Position numbers and translations under genes: made by a program. Positions 15,514 to 23,542 of a stretch of DNA of 64,000 nucleotides are shown here, one piece after another (the first letter of the stretch is position 1; every line of letters begins with the position of its first letter). Below the pieces are notes generated by a model, which was not told the DNA's origin, ran no database searches, and worked only from the letters and a program-made list of their open reading frames with translations. The stretch comes from Streptomyces sp. SolWspMP-5a-2 (GTDB taxonomy: Bacteria > Actinomycetota > Actinomycetes > Streptomycetales > Streptomycetaceae). The DNA lies in the NCBI RefSeq assembly GCF_900091845.1, contig NZ_FMCI01000157.1, forward strand, positions 1 to 64,000, in the 5' to 3' direction.

Positions 15514-16000
15514 GACCTGAGGCTAGGCCGGGCAGCAGGTCCAACACCCCGCAGTCGACAAAGCTCGTCGGGCACCGCCGCTTTGCGAGCCCACAGCGTC
15601 GTGGGCGGCTGGCCCGCAGCACAACGCGTGCTCGACGTCGGCCCTCTTCCAGGGGGAGAGACGTAGAGCCGTCGCCCTCAACCCGGAACGGCACCTGACA
15701 CCGGCCCACCCCGTGGCGGGTGGCCGCTCTTGATGGCGAGGCCGGTGGGCGCTAGGAGGCCAGCCTCACTGACCCCAGCCCCGGTCGGTGCGGCCCAGCG
15801 CGCGCAGGTCGGGCAAGAGGTACGGACGATTATGACTGAGTCAATCTTCGTGTCACAGTCCGACGGTTAGATCAAAGAAATTGCAGCACCTATTGCTAGG
15901 TATCTTGCACTAAAAATTCGACAATTTTTGCCGTGCACCCATGGAAAAACACACGAGCTAACCGTATACTGGCGCGAGAAGTCTAGCCCAGGAGAACGAT
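15514..16000 (+). promoter_or_regulatory. AT-rich intergenic region with a promoter for the nuclease-like gene
   Basis: No gene is visible. The right third (about 15,830-15,980) is markedly AT-rich for this genome (runs such as TAAAAATTCG and AATTTTTG). TATACT (15965-15970) with TGGAAA 17 bases upstream is a plausible promoter, and AGGAGA (15990-15995) is a good ribosome site for the gene starting at 16001. The left part is ordinary GC-rich DNA upstream of the EACC1-like gene. Confidence 0.55.
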
Positions 16001-16825
16001 ATGTCGAGGAAGCAATTCCAACGGGAAGCCGACATGCTCTCACTCATTTCCGAGCAGTCCGCACGTTTACTGCCGGGGCGGAATATCGAAACACTCTTCG
16101 AGGTTCAAACTAGTGCTGGCATCCCCGATATCGTGTTCATTGAATTCGATAAGACGATCCTTAAACGCAGGACCACCCATCACCAGTCTTTCATTGTAGA
16201 TTTTGCAGACATGTGCGTGCTGCGCGCGCTCAATGAAATGGAAACCGAGACAACAAGCGCAGCTTCACTTTCGAAACAAGTACCGTTTAGCGCGAAGTAT
16301 ATTTCGTCAAATGTTCTACCGCGACTCATGGAATACGGCCACGTCCAGAAAGAGTCGCGCGGACACTGGCATGCCGTTTCGAAGTACGTAAGCCCCGCTA
16401 AGCACATTGGGACCCTGGAAGTCAAAATCAACGATTGGCGAAGCGGTTTCAGTCAAACACTGCGGCATCGAGCTTCGGCGGACGAATCATGGCTCGTGAT
16501 CGCGTCTACCCACTCCTCAAGAGCCGCCGCCCACAAGGAATGGTTCAAGCGAGCAGGCATCGGTTTGGCGACTCTACATCCGCAGAGCGGCATTGATCAC
16601 GTTGTAACACCTCGCGCCAAAAAAGCTTCAAGTGCACTTAACGTTTACCGCGAACTACTCGCTGAAAGGGCCGCTCACCTGTATAGCAACGGTGAGGTGA
16701 GCGGCACAATTGGGCTAGTGTTCGGCGTCGATCTAACAACGACTACAGGGCCTGATCCCAGACGCCCAGGTGACGCGGGACGTCGCCCGGCCCCAGCGGC
16801 GGCAGCCCATTCGACCACCGTCTAG
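16001..16825 (+). CDS. PD-(D/E)XK nuclease-like protein with an inserted winged helix
   Basis: A 274-residue protein with base composition near 50% GC, far below its neighbours, so recently acquired. PDIVFIEFD (D43) and LEVKIND (E140-x-K142) form a PD-(D/E)XK-like active site. Between them, about 65-135 look like a winged helix (SLSKQVPFSAKYISSNVLPR). A helix with WRSGFSQTLRHRA follows, and later GIGLATLHP, as in restriction-type nuclease folds. The last ~25 residues (after LTTTTG) change abruptly to GC-rich, proline/alanine-rich sequence antisense to the next gene, so the natural end is probably lost. Function: predicted DNA-acting defence or regulatory protein. Confidence 0.55.
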   Translation: MSRKQFQREADMLSLISEQSARLLPGRNIETLFEVQTSAGIPDIVFIEFDKTILKRRTTHHQSFIVDFADMCVLRALNEMETETTSAASLSKQVPFSAKYISSNVLPRLMEYGHVQKESRGHWHAVSKYVSPAKHIGTLEVKINDWRSGFSQTLRHRASADESWLVIASTHSSRAAAHKEWFKRAGIGLATLHPQSGIDHVVTPRAKKASSALNVYRELLAERAAHLYSNGEVSGTIGLVFGVDLTTTTGPDPRRPGDAGRRPAPAAAAHSTTV

Positions 16826-18167
16826 CAGCAGCCACAACCCGCCGGATTGCACCGTGACGGCCGCCCCTAGCCGAGTCTTCGTGGACACGCGCCGTCAGTG
16901 CACCCATCGAGAAAACATGGTGGAGCGCAGAGAGAGCATGAGACCAAGGCTGGCTGGCGAAAAGGCTGGGACAGTACGAGCAGTCACATGCAATGTACCC
17001 AGGCGCCAACTGCACTAGGTCGTGAGAGCTGCTGTCGACCGTGTGGAGCATCTGACTTTCGAAATATCTTTGCGCTTGCTGCTGACCTTGACGGGAACGT
17101 CGAAATACATGCTCGGCGAAACACTGCTCGGAGCCACTAACGCCGAGTCCATAGCCGACAGCGCCGTGCGCAAGGGCGAACCATCCCGTCAGTCCCGTCT
17201 GAGGAAGCAGCAACGCCCTTCCTTCATCCTGACAAAGGTTCGCGAGTCGCCTAATGCCCATAAGCAGGTCGGCATCCTCCGTGGGGGCAAAGGCTTTGGT
17301 CTGCGCCCATTGAACCCGCACATACAACACGTCGAATTGATCTTGATCAAGGATCTCGTCGAGAAGTCGGTTGCGAAGCGCCCCAGCAGCGAGCCAGCGA
17401 GACGGAAGCGTGAGGTTGAGGGCTACGCGCTCGCCCCGCTCCGTCAAGGCCAAGGTACGGTCCGCCTCCTGGAACGTTGCATCCAGAGACTTCTGCGGGT
17501 CGTCCGGATTGAGCGCACGCCCTGGGGTCAGGAGCAAGTTGGCTCCAACTGCCCTCTGCGCGTCCATCACCTGAGCCAACCAGTCAGACTGATCGGCAGA
17601 GCTAAGATACGGAGCGTATTCCAGGGCTCGCTTGCCAACCGGATTGGGAGGGAGCCGAAGTACTTGTTCATCAAGGCGGTAGCACTGAGGGTCAGCGATA
17701 CGAAGAGCCGCCACGGACGCCTGGTCGAAAAACGAAGCGATCTTCTGGGGCTTAGCGGCAGATAGACCGGCAATTGCTCCGAGGGTCAGGTGCCGACCCT
17801 TTTTGTGGTGCAGGTCACCCATGACTACAGGCAAAAAGTTTGCGTGCCGGGCTCCGCGGTGCACAAGGTAGATAGGGCGGTCACCGGATAGAGCGCCCTC
17901 GCGGCTAACGATAGCTGGGGCCGTCACTTCGGTAGCCGAAGGCCATCCAGCCGGCGGCGAAGACACGACACTCCCGGCATCAGTTCCCCCTACGGCCAAG
18001 TAGCCATTCCCATCATCCAAGGGAATGTAGGCCTCTTCGGTAGCCAGCCACGCAGCAGCGGCTTCTTCTTCCAATTTTTCTTCGTTGACTGTCTGCGTTA
18101 CGCTATCGTCATCCCCCAGCCAATCCAAATCCTCATCAGGCATGGGTTCCGGCTCTTCGTGAGTCAT
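16743..18167 (-). CDS. TGT-fold zinc protein of unknown function, partner of the kinase
   Basis: A 474-residue protein. After an acidic ~95-residue N-terminus, RGARHANFLPVVMG (104-117) resembles the first strand of tRNA-guanine transglycosylases. A TIM-barrel-like middle follows (LLLTPGRALNPDD, 211-223; YVRVQW, 282-287), then LTGWFALAHGAVGYGLGVSG. CDCSYC (394-399) with H429 matches the CxCxxC...H zinc site of TGT enzymes. A catalytic aspartate is not obvious, so it may bind nucleic acid or be altered. It lies eight bases after the kinase and should be co-transcribed. It overlaps the convergent nuclease gene by 83 bases. Confidence 0.55.
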   Translation of the reverse strand: MTHEEPEPMPDEDLDWLGDDDSVTQTVNEEKLEEEAAAAWLATEEAYIPLDDGNGYLAVGGTDAGSVVSSPPAGWPSATEVTAPAIVSREGALSGDRPIYLVHRGARHANFLPVVMGDLHHKKGRHLTLGAIAGLSAAKPQKIASFFDQASVAALRIADPQCYRLDEQVLRLPPNPVGKRALEYAPYLSSADQSDWLAQVMDAQRAVGANLLLTPGRALNPDDPQKSLDATFQEADRTLALTERGERVALNLTLPSRWLAAGALRNRLLDEILDQDQFDVLYVRVQWAQTKAFAPTEDADLLMGIRRLANLCQDEGRALLLPQTGLTGWFALAHGAVGYGLGVSGSEQCFAEHVFRRSRQGQQQAQRYFESQMLHTVDSSSHDLVQLAPGYIACDCSYCPSLFASQPWSHALSALHHVFSMGALTARVHEDSARGGRHGAIRRVVAAARRWSNGLPPLGPGDVPRHLGVWDQAL

Positions 18168-18175
18168 TTCCCCCC

Positions 18176-19000
18176 CTACTGCGACGCTAGTCTCGCCAAG
18201 TTACTGGCGCTGCTTCCACGCTCATGCTCAACGAAGGCCGTAAGCCTGTCTAGCACCTGCTTAACATCGTCGGGACACTCATTCGGCAAGGCTTCGGGCC
18301 CAGCGGAAAGCTTAGTGAAAGCCTCATCAATGGTGTATGTCTCGTGCTCAGAATAGAAAGGGTGCCGACCAGAGATCAACTGCCTGACCGATACTCCCAC
18401 CGCCCACAAGTCGGCTGCTTTGCGTGCACGTCGCCCCTCAAGTTGTTCGGGCGCCATGTAGGGCATAGTGCCAATGTGTCCGGGATAAACCGTGATCGTG
18501 CTGGCGTCCATTTGCTTAGCCAGGCCCAGGTCTAGCAGCACGGGACGTTCCCATCGTCCGTCGCGCAATGCAATGTTGGCGGGCTTGATGTCCCGGTGAA
18601 TGGTTGCCGCTTTGTGGATGGCTTGCACGCCAAGCAGCACGCCTCGCAAGAACCCGCGAACGGACCCCATAGAGACCAGCCCGCCGCTTGCCAGCCGCTG
18701 CTCAGCATCCCCACCCTCGATATACTCGAAGCGCAGGGCCGGCCGCTGCTGGCCTCCAAGCTTCAGCTCTTCCACCCCATGCAATGCCACGACGTAAGGT
18801 GAATTAACTCGCGAGAGTCCTTCGACTTCTCGCTCAAGCCGGGTTTTGGGATAGTCATCCACACAGATGACTTTCACGGCCTCGTTACCGACCTTCCATG
18901 TATCCCCGAATGCGCCATTCCCGAGAAATTGCACGGGTGTGCCCAGGGCGTCGGAAACTTCATCGGCACTGAAACGCGGAACGGCAACAGAAGGACTCAA
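18176..19000 (-). CDS. Soluble Ser/Thr protein kinase
   Basis: A 274-residue Hanks-type kinase domain only: glycine loop GNGAFGDTW (27-35), lysine in AVKV (K43), HRDIKPAN (135-142), DLG (157-159, in place of DFG) and APEQ (183-186). No membrane helix and no PASTA, lectin or other sensor domain, unlike housekeeping Streptomyces kinases, so it acts in the cytoplasm. The only start near the conserved kinase region is TTG. GC is lower than the chromosome, in keeping with cargo. The gene downstream is the TGT-like protein, its likely substrate or effector; the architecture recalls kinase-based phage defence, which is inference. Confidence 0.85.
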   Translation of the reverse strand: MSPSVAVPRFSADEVSDALGTPVQFLGNGAFGDTWKVGNEAVKVICVDDYPKTRLEREVEGLSRVNSPYVVALHGVEELKLGGQQRPALRFEYIEGGDAEQRLASGGLVSMGSVRGFLRGVLLGVQAIHKAATIHRDIKPANIALRDGRWERPVLLDLGLAKQMDASTITVYPGHIGTMPYMAPEQLEGRRARKAADLWAVGVSVRQLISGRHPFYSEHETYTIDEAFTKLSAGPEALPNECPDDVKQVLDRLTAFVEHERGSSASNLARLASQ

Positions 19001-19219
19001 TGACGTCTCGCTTCACGGCTTATCTATTAGGATTTATCACGACAGGACGCAACATGTAGGCGCCCTACAATCATCCAGCTTTGACAGCGCCCCGCAAGGG
19101 GGTTGCAAAGAATCTTCGACTACCACGTCAGCCATAAGCCCACAAACTTATACATAAGGTGACTAAAACAGCTCATCTGTATCGACAGTGCACCCCGAAA
19201 GCAAGACTCGACTAGTAGT

Positions 19220-19232
19220 CTGGTACGCACCA
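19220..19232 (+). promoter_or_regulatory. Operator-like palindrome before the GntR-Nudix gene
   Basis: CTGGTACGCACCA matches 12 of 14 positions of the palindrome CTGGTGCGCACCAG found twice in the promoter of the element's transfer operon. It lies 25 bases before the GntR-Nudix start. The simplest reading is that this protein controls its own gene and the transfer operon. The rest of the 257-base gap between the divergent kinase and this gene shows AT-rich promoter-like DNA but no gene. Confidence 0.6.
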
Positions 19233-19257
19233 CAGCAGAACGGAGAGTGCTCCGCGG

Positions 19258-20046
19258 ATGGGACCTAAGACGACCAAGGTCTACGAGACACTTCGTGAGC
19301 GGCTTGCGGACGGCGCGTACGTCCCTGGCGAAAAGCTCCCGTCGGAACGCGCGCTGGTTGAGGAGCTTGGCATCGGCCGGACGGCGCTGCGGCAGGTGCT
19401 CGCCCGTCTCGTTGCCGAAGGCGCACTGGAGGTACGCGGTCGCAGCTCGTACCGGGTGCCCGGCGCGGTGAGCATCCAGCGGCCGGAAGGCGTGGAGCCG
19501 TGGCGCATCCACGGTGAGCGGGACCTGTATGACAACCAGTGGGTGAAGCTTCAGCTCTGGGACGTGGAACCGCCGGGCATGAAGCCGTTCGAGCACCACG
19601 TGGTGAGACTGCACCACGTGGCCGTGACCGCCGTCCTGGACGACCAGGACCGCGTGCTCATGATGTGGCGGTACCGCTTCGTGCCCCAACAGTTCGGTTG
19701 GGAGCTCCCAGGCGGCATCGTCGACGCTGGCGAGAACGCCGCCGATACGGCGCTTCGGGAAGTCGTCGAAGAGACGGGGTGGCGGCCGAAGTCGCTCGAA
19801 CACGTCGTGACCTATCAGCCCATGGTGGGGATGGTCGATTCGCCGCACGAAATCTTCGTCGGCCACGGGGCGGAAAGGGTTGGCGAACCAACCGACCTGG
19901 AAGAAGCGGGTCACATCGAGTGGGTTCCGCTAGCTGATATTCCGGGTCTCATGGCCCGCGGCGAGTTGATGGGGTCCGGCACCCTCGTTGCCCTGCTGCA
20001 CATCCTCGCCACCCGGCGCCCGGCCGGGGTCAAAGCCGCGCGCTGA
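19258..20046 (+). CDS. GntR winged-helix / Nudix fusion regulator
   Basis: A 262-residue fusion. Residues 1-69 are a GntR winged helix (PGEKLPSERALVEELGIGRT, then LARLVAEGALEVRG). Residues 80-250 are a Nudix domain with a full Nudix box (153-175: GIVDAGE, REVVEETGW), resembling ADP-ribose pyrophosphatases. DNA binding may thus respond to a nucleotide sugar or dinucleotide, either as ligand or substrate. In element 1 the same functions are two genes (GntR/UTRA and a Nudix protein). A matching palindrome precedes this gene and the transfer operon. The 3' end overlaps the convergent XRE gene by 17 bases. Confidence 0.88.
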   Translation: MGPKTTKVYETLRERLADGAYVPGEKLPSERALVEELGIGRTALRQVLARLVAEGALEVRGRSSYRVPGAVSIQRPEGVEPWRIHGERDLYDNQWVKLQLWDVEPPGMKPFEHHVVRLHHVAVTAVLDDQDRVLMMWRYRFVPQQFGWELPGGIVDAGENAADTALREVVEETGWRPKSLEHVVTYQPMVGMVDSPHEIFVGHGAERVGEPTDLEEAGHIEWVPLADIPGLMARGELMGSGTLVALLHILATRRPAGVKAAR

Positions 20047-21172
20047 GTAAATCCACGCGACGGCGCTGCCGTACCGAACCGGTGCGGCTCGCCAGTAGCC
20101 GTGCTTGCCTCAGATGGTCGTGAGCGTCGTCGTACTCGGCCCGCGTGAGATGTGCTTGCGCAAGGTCGGCGTGCAGTCCGGCCCTGGCGCGCACGAAGGT
20201 CGCATCGATCCCTTCCAGCGCGCCGTACAGACTCGCGACCGCTTCGCCGTCACCGAGCAGGGCAAGCACGTTGCCGCGCCAACGAGCGAGGTGAGCGTCA
20301 TTCAGGAAGATGCTCAGCATGTCCGAATCGCGATCCTCTGAACCCGGCGGGATGCTTGCCAAAGCTGCATCCAGTGCGCGTCGACAGTCGTCCGCCATGC
20401 CCGCGTGAGCGCACAGTTCGGCCTCAGCGGCGTAGAGCCAGGCATGGAGCCGGGCGGAACCGGATCGCCCTACGGTCCGCTGCGCATCGCGCACCAGGTC
20501 GACACCGAGCGCCGGTCGGCCAGCCTCGCAGAGCACATACGCCTGTTCCGCCATTGCGTGAGCCAAGTACATCGGCGCCTCAGCGTCACGCGCCGCCCGC
20601 TTCGCGAGTTCGTAATGACGCCATGCCCGCTCGACCGCTCCGGAGTCGATTGCCTGCCACGCTGCGAGGGTCGACGCGCCCGCGAGTGCGAGCGCCACGG
20701 GCCGACGCGCGGTCGGCAGCACGGCGAAATTGAGCGCGTCTTCCAGAGAGGTGAGGTGGCCCGCCATCTGGTCAACCAGACCGGCTGCGCCCCTCTGCCG
20801 GTCCATGGTTCGGAGCAACTCGGTCTGATCGTTGAACGCCTTCACCATGGACTCACCGACGCTGCCTGCCGCGTCAATCCGGCTGAGCAGTTCCTCATAG
20901 CCGTCGGCTGTCGTCGGCGCCGGCAGCGGCCCTGACGACGGCGCTGTGTCCCTCAACTCTCCGTCGGTCAGCCCAAGGAGCTGGCGCAGGATGGCCGCGT
21001 ACCGGTCCGAGATAGTGCGCTTGCCGTTCTCCCACTCGGACACGTAAACCCGCAGACTCGCGGTTGATGCAACGTCTGTGAGGTTCCGTCGGGCGAATTG
21101 CTCGATCTCGCGAACCAGTCGTTCCTGCGACCATCCGCGCGCCGTGCGCGCACTCCGAAGTCCCTCACTCAC
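20030..21172 (-). CDS. XRE-type regulator with TPR-like C-terminal domain
   Basis: A 380-residue protein. The N-terminal ~66 residues form a Cro/C1 helix-turn-helix (LRSARTARGWSQERLVREIE, then VSEWENGKRTIS). From about 125 on, helical repeats (AWRHYELAKRAARDAEAP, LAHAMAEQAYVLCEAGRP, LLGDGEAVASLYGALEG) form a TPR-like array, as in Streptomyces regulators that sense peptides or small molecules. It starts at GTG with GGAGG upstream. It diverges from the transfer operon, so it may be an activator or a second repressor; the operator between them looks more like a GntR site. Confidence 0.85.
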   Translation of the reverse strand: MSEGLRSARTARGWSQERLVREIEQFARRNLTDVASTASLRVYVSEWENGKRTISDRYAAILRQLLGLTDGELRDTAPSSGPLPAPTTADGYEELLSRIDAAGSVGESMVKAFNDQTELLRTMDRQRGAAGLVDQMAGHLTSLEDALNFAVLPTARRPVALALAGASTLAAWQAIDSGAVERAWRHYELAKRAARDAEAPMYLAHAMAEQAYVLCEAGRPALGVDLVRDAQRTVGRSGSARLHAWLYAAEAELCAHAGMADDCRRALDAALASIPPGSEDRDSDMLSIFLNDAHLARWRGNVLALLGDGEAVASLYGALEGIDATFVRARAGLHADLAQAHLTRAEYDDAHDHLRQARLLASRTGSVRQRRRVDLLSARL

Positions 21173-21355
21173 GGGCCCACCTCCCGGCGTTGGCTTACCT
21201 CACACCACCTTGTCAGCCTGACGCACGTCGCCGCAGGTCAACAGGGGTTAACAGGCCGAAGGTTAAGCCCTGTTGGCTACCGACGACCCTGCCTCCAGAG
21301 GTCTTCTAGAGACGCACCAGGGCGGCTCGGCGGCCACTCGAACCAGCGAACCACC

Positions 21356-21399
21356 TTGACACTGGTGCGCACCAGTTGCACGCTATTGGTGCGCACCAG
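21356..21399 (+). promoter_or_regulatory. Transfer-operon promoter with twin CTGGTGCGCACCAG operators
   Basis: TTGACA (21356-21361) is directly followed by the perfect palindrome CTGGTGCGCACCAG (21362-21375), with a second copy TTGGTGCGCACCAG at 21386-21399, 24 bp centre to centre. The -10 region lies between or inside them, so binding would block RNA polymerase. A lone CGCACCAG half-site lies about 40 bases upstream. The layout copies that of element 1 with an unrelated palindrome. The rest of 21173-21569 contains no visible gene. Confidence 0.78.
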
Positions 21400-21569
21400 A
21401 TGACGGACGGTTCCGGGATCGCGGTGTGTAAGGCAGCGCCCGGAGGGCCCCGTGACGCGGGTTCGAAGGAAGCGCCAGCTCTTTGAGAACTGCATAGGTG
21501 GGCCCCGTCTCCCCGAGTTGAAAAGGCGGACCGCGCGGCGACTGGCTGCGCTTCAACCTCGCGGCGTGC

Positions 21570-21673
21570 GCCGCGCCGGTTGCCTCCGCTGCTCGTCTCG
21601 TACGAGCAGCGCCGAGGGGAGCCGGAACCGACTCCAACGGCGCGCGGCCCCGGTGCGGGAACACCGGAGCCGC
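21570..21673 (+). promoter_or_regulatory. Conserved leader with two hairpins before DUF6284
   Basis: GCCGCGCCGGTTGC and GGAGCCGGAAC blocks match element 1. Between them is a perfect nine-bp hairpin (GCTGCTCGT, five-base loop, ACGAGCAGC; 21588-21610). Next is the 12-bp hairpin with one mismatch (21644-21655 and 21662-21673) also found before DUF6284 in element 1. Because no gene lies between the promoter and this hairpin, it must be part of the operon's 5' leader. Confidence 0.55.
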
Positions 21674-21710
21674 TGTTCGGGCCGTTCCTGACTGAGAGGA
21701 ACACGACCCA

Positions 21711-21980
21711 ATGGAACCCATCGTTACTGTTCAGGACGCTGTTACGGCGTTCGAGGACTTCATGGAGCCGACCAGCGCGGAGCTGGACGCGATCGAGCGG
21801 GAGATGCCCGTCATCCTGGCGGACGTTGACCTGCTGGACGCGCACATCGCCACCCTCGACCGCACGCCCACCGAGCTGGACGCACGCCGCATCCGCCGGG
21901 CCCGCCGCCGGGCGCTTGCCGCCCGCGTCGCCCTGCTGAACCGCACGGCCGGTACGAGCCTGCCGGGCGGTGCGGCGTGA
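21711..21980 (+). CDS. DUF6284-family small protein
   Basis: An 89-residue counterpart of the element 1 protein, with the shared acidic core (LDAIEREMPVILADVDLLDA) and an arginine-rich C-terminal part. It is the first gene of the element 2 transfer operon, preceded by GAGAGG. The stop overlaps the SpdB-like GTG start directly (GTGA), with no PycTM-GGDEF cassette between them. The function is unknown; its constant first position suggests a role in regulation or establishment. Confidence 0.85.
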   Translation: MEPIVTVQDAVTAFEDFMEPTSAELDAIEREMPVILADVDLLDAHIATLDRTPTELDARRIRRARRRALAARVALLNRTAGTSLPGGAA

Positions 21981-22831
21981 AGGCCAAGACTGTTCTCCCC
22001 GCTGTCGCCATGACGGCGGTATCCATGGTGCTCACCCTCGCGGTGGTGATGATGTGGCTGGGCCGGGCGGTGCCGTGGCCGGTCGCGCTGGTCGTCGGTC
22101 TCGGGATCGACGGCGGCTGGCTGGCCACCCTCGCCTACGAACGGCGTCTCGCCGCGCAGGGCGACCACAGCACCCCGGTCACCGTCGTCGGCTGGTGCTT
22201 CGGCCTGCTGGCCGCCGGCGTCCTCATCGCCCACGCCCTCACCGCCGACAAATCGGCGGGCGCGTGGCTGGCCGTCGCCTGGCTGCCCATCGCCGCGAAG
22301 GCGCTGTGGCTGGTCCACGGCCTGTGGGAGCGCACCGCGTTGACCCCGGCCGCGCTCGGGGCGATCCGGGGTATCCGGCAGGAGGCCCGCGACGAAGCGG
22401 CCGTGGCCCGCGCCCGCCTGCGGGCCGAGGCGACCACGGAGGAAACCCGGCTGACGGCCGTGACCGAGGCCGGTGCCCGCGTCGCACGCGTCCAGGCCAA
22501 GACCGCGCAGACCCTCTCGCGGGCGTGGTCGACGCTCGAAACCGCGCGGGACGGCGAGGACACCGGGCGGGCGCTGACCAGCGTGACGCGTCCCGTCACA
22601 CCCGGCGTCACGGCCCACTGGGACCTGCCCGTATGGGGGCCGTCCGAGCCGGTGCCCGCGCTGGAGTCGGCGCCCGCGCTCAGTGATGACGCGCTGGACG
22701 CGGTGGTCGACCAGATCCGGCACAGCCAGGACCCCGCCCTGTCCTACCGGGAGATGGCCGCCCGGTTCCGGGCGACCGGGCACGCCGCGTCCGAGGTCCG
22801 CCTCCGCGCCGCGTGGAAGCGCGTCGTCTGA
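21977..22831 (+). CDS. SpdB-like plasmid-spread membrane protein
   Basis: A 284-residue protein, the same length as the element 1 copy and strongly similar: four hydrophobic N-terminal helices, a shared loop with ATLAYERRLAAQGDHSTPVT, a helical charged middle, and the conserved end with SYREMAARFRATGHAASEVR. The start is GTG here and ATG in element 1. It overlaps the following zinc-protein gene by one base (TGATG). Predicted inner-membrane partner of TraB in spreading the element through the mycelium. Confidence 0.7.
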   Translation: MKAKTVLPAVAMTAVSMVLTLAVVMMWLGRAVPWPVALVVGLGIDGGWLATLAYERRLAAQGDHSTPVTVVGWCFGLLAAGVLIAHALTADKSAGAWLAVAWLPIAAKALWLVHGLWERTALTPAALGAIRGIRQEARDEAAVARARLRAEATTEETRLTAVTEAGARVARVQAKTAQTLSRAWSTLETARDGEDTGRALTSVTRPVTPGVTAHWDLPVWGPSEPVPALESAPALSDDALDAVVDQIRHSQDPALSYREMAARFRATGHAASEVRLRAAWKRVV

Positions 22832-23172
22832 TGACCGCGCTGCCGGTCTACCGGTGGCGCCTCGCCCCGGACGGCTACGCCACCCGCCGCCAGCTCCGTG
22901 CCGCCGGGCTACGGCCCGGCGGTCAGGACGTGGCCGCCCAACTCAAACGCCCCCGCCGCCGACGGCCGCCGCTGGTCGCCTACCTCTACCGCGTCGACCT
23001 CGCCAAGCCCGTCCGTCCGATGACGCCGGGCCGGCGGGCGGCACTGGCCAAGGCCAACGCCGCCCGCCGCGTCTGCCCGCAGTGCGACCGGGACGCGGGC
23101 TACGTCATCCCCTCTTCGCTCGGCACCTGCGTGCCCTGCAACTCCTCTTCCACCACCGCAAGGAGTGCGTGA
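22831..23172 (+). CDS. Small RRQ-motif zinc-ribbon protein
   Basis: A 113-residue counterpart of the element 1 protein: ATRRQLRAAGLRPGGQDVAA at the N-terminus and CPQC and CVPC pairs near the end. The short tail after the second pair differs, which is usual for an unconstrained C-terminus. Probably a nucleic-acid-binding accessory protein of conjugation. The stop overlaps the next ATG (TGATG). Confidence 0.7.
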   Translation: MTALPVYRWRLAPDGYATRRQLRAAGLRPGGQDVAAQLKRPRRRRPPLVAYLYRVDLAKPVRPMTPGRRAALAKANAARRVCPQCDRDAGYVIPSSLGTCVPCNSSSTTARSA

Positions 23173-23489
23173 TGGGCAAGCCCGACACCCGCCGCCTGAA
23201 CCGGGAGATCCAGCAGGCAGAGCGCAAGCTCGAAGCGGTCCGCAACCGCGAGATGTGGCCGCTGGACGGCCGGGAGCGCCGCGCGGTCCTCGGCGCCGCC
23301 GTGAGCGGTTCCTACCGCGTCTCCCGTGGTCGCAGCACGGGCCGTGCGGAACAGCGGCTGGACACCGCCTGGCAGAGCGCGGAGACCCGACTGGTCGCGG
23401 AGATCTCCGCCATGCAGTTGGAGCGGGCGCAGATCGTCCGCGAGAACGCCAAGGCCAAGGCCGTGAAGAAGTCCACCGGCTGGTTCTGA
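23172..23489 (+). CDS. Small coiled-coil protein of the transfer operon
   Basis: A 105-residue protein, the same length as its element 1 counterpart. Shared features: RRLNREIQQAERKLEAVR helix, MWPLDGRERRA turn, a variable middle, and a second helix ending STGWF. No known domain. The constant position just before traB and the matched length point to a structural partner in the transfer apparatus. Confidence 0.65.
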   Translation: MGKPDTRRLNREIQQAERKLEAVRNREMWPLDGRERRAVLGAAVSGSYRVSRGRSTGRAEQRLDTAWQSAETRLVAEISAMQLERAQIVRENAKAKAVKKSTGWF

Positions 23490-23542
23490 CCCCACCCCAC
23501 TCACTTCCCGCCCCCGCATGGGGTGTCAGGAGTCGTCTCGTC

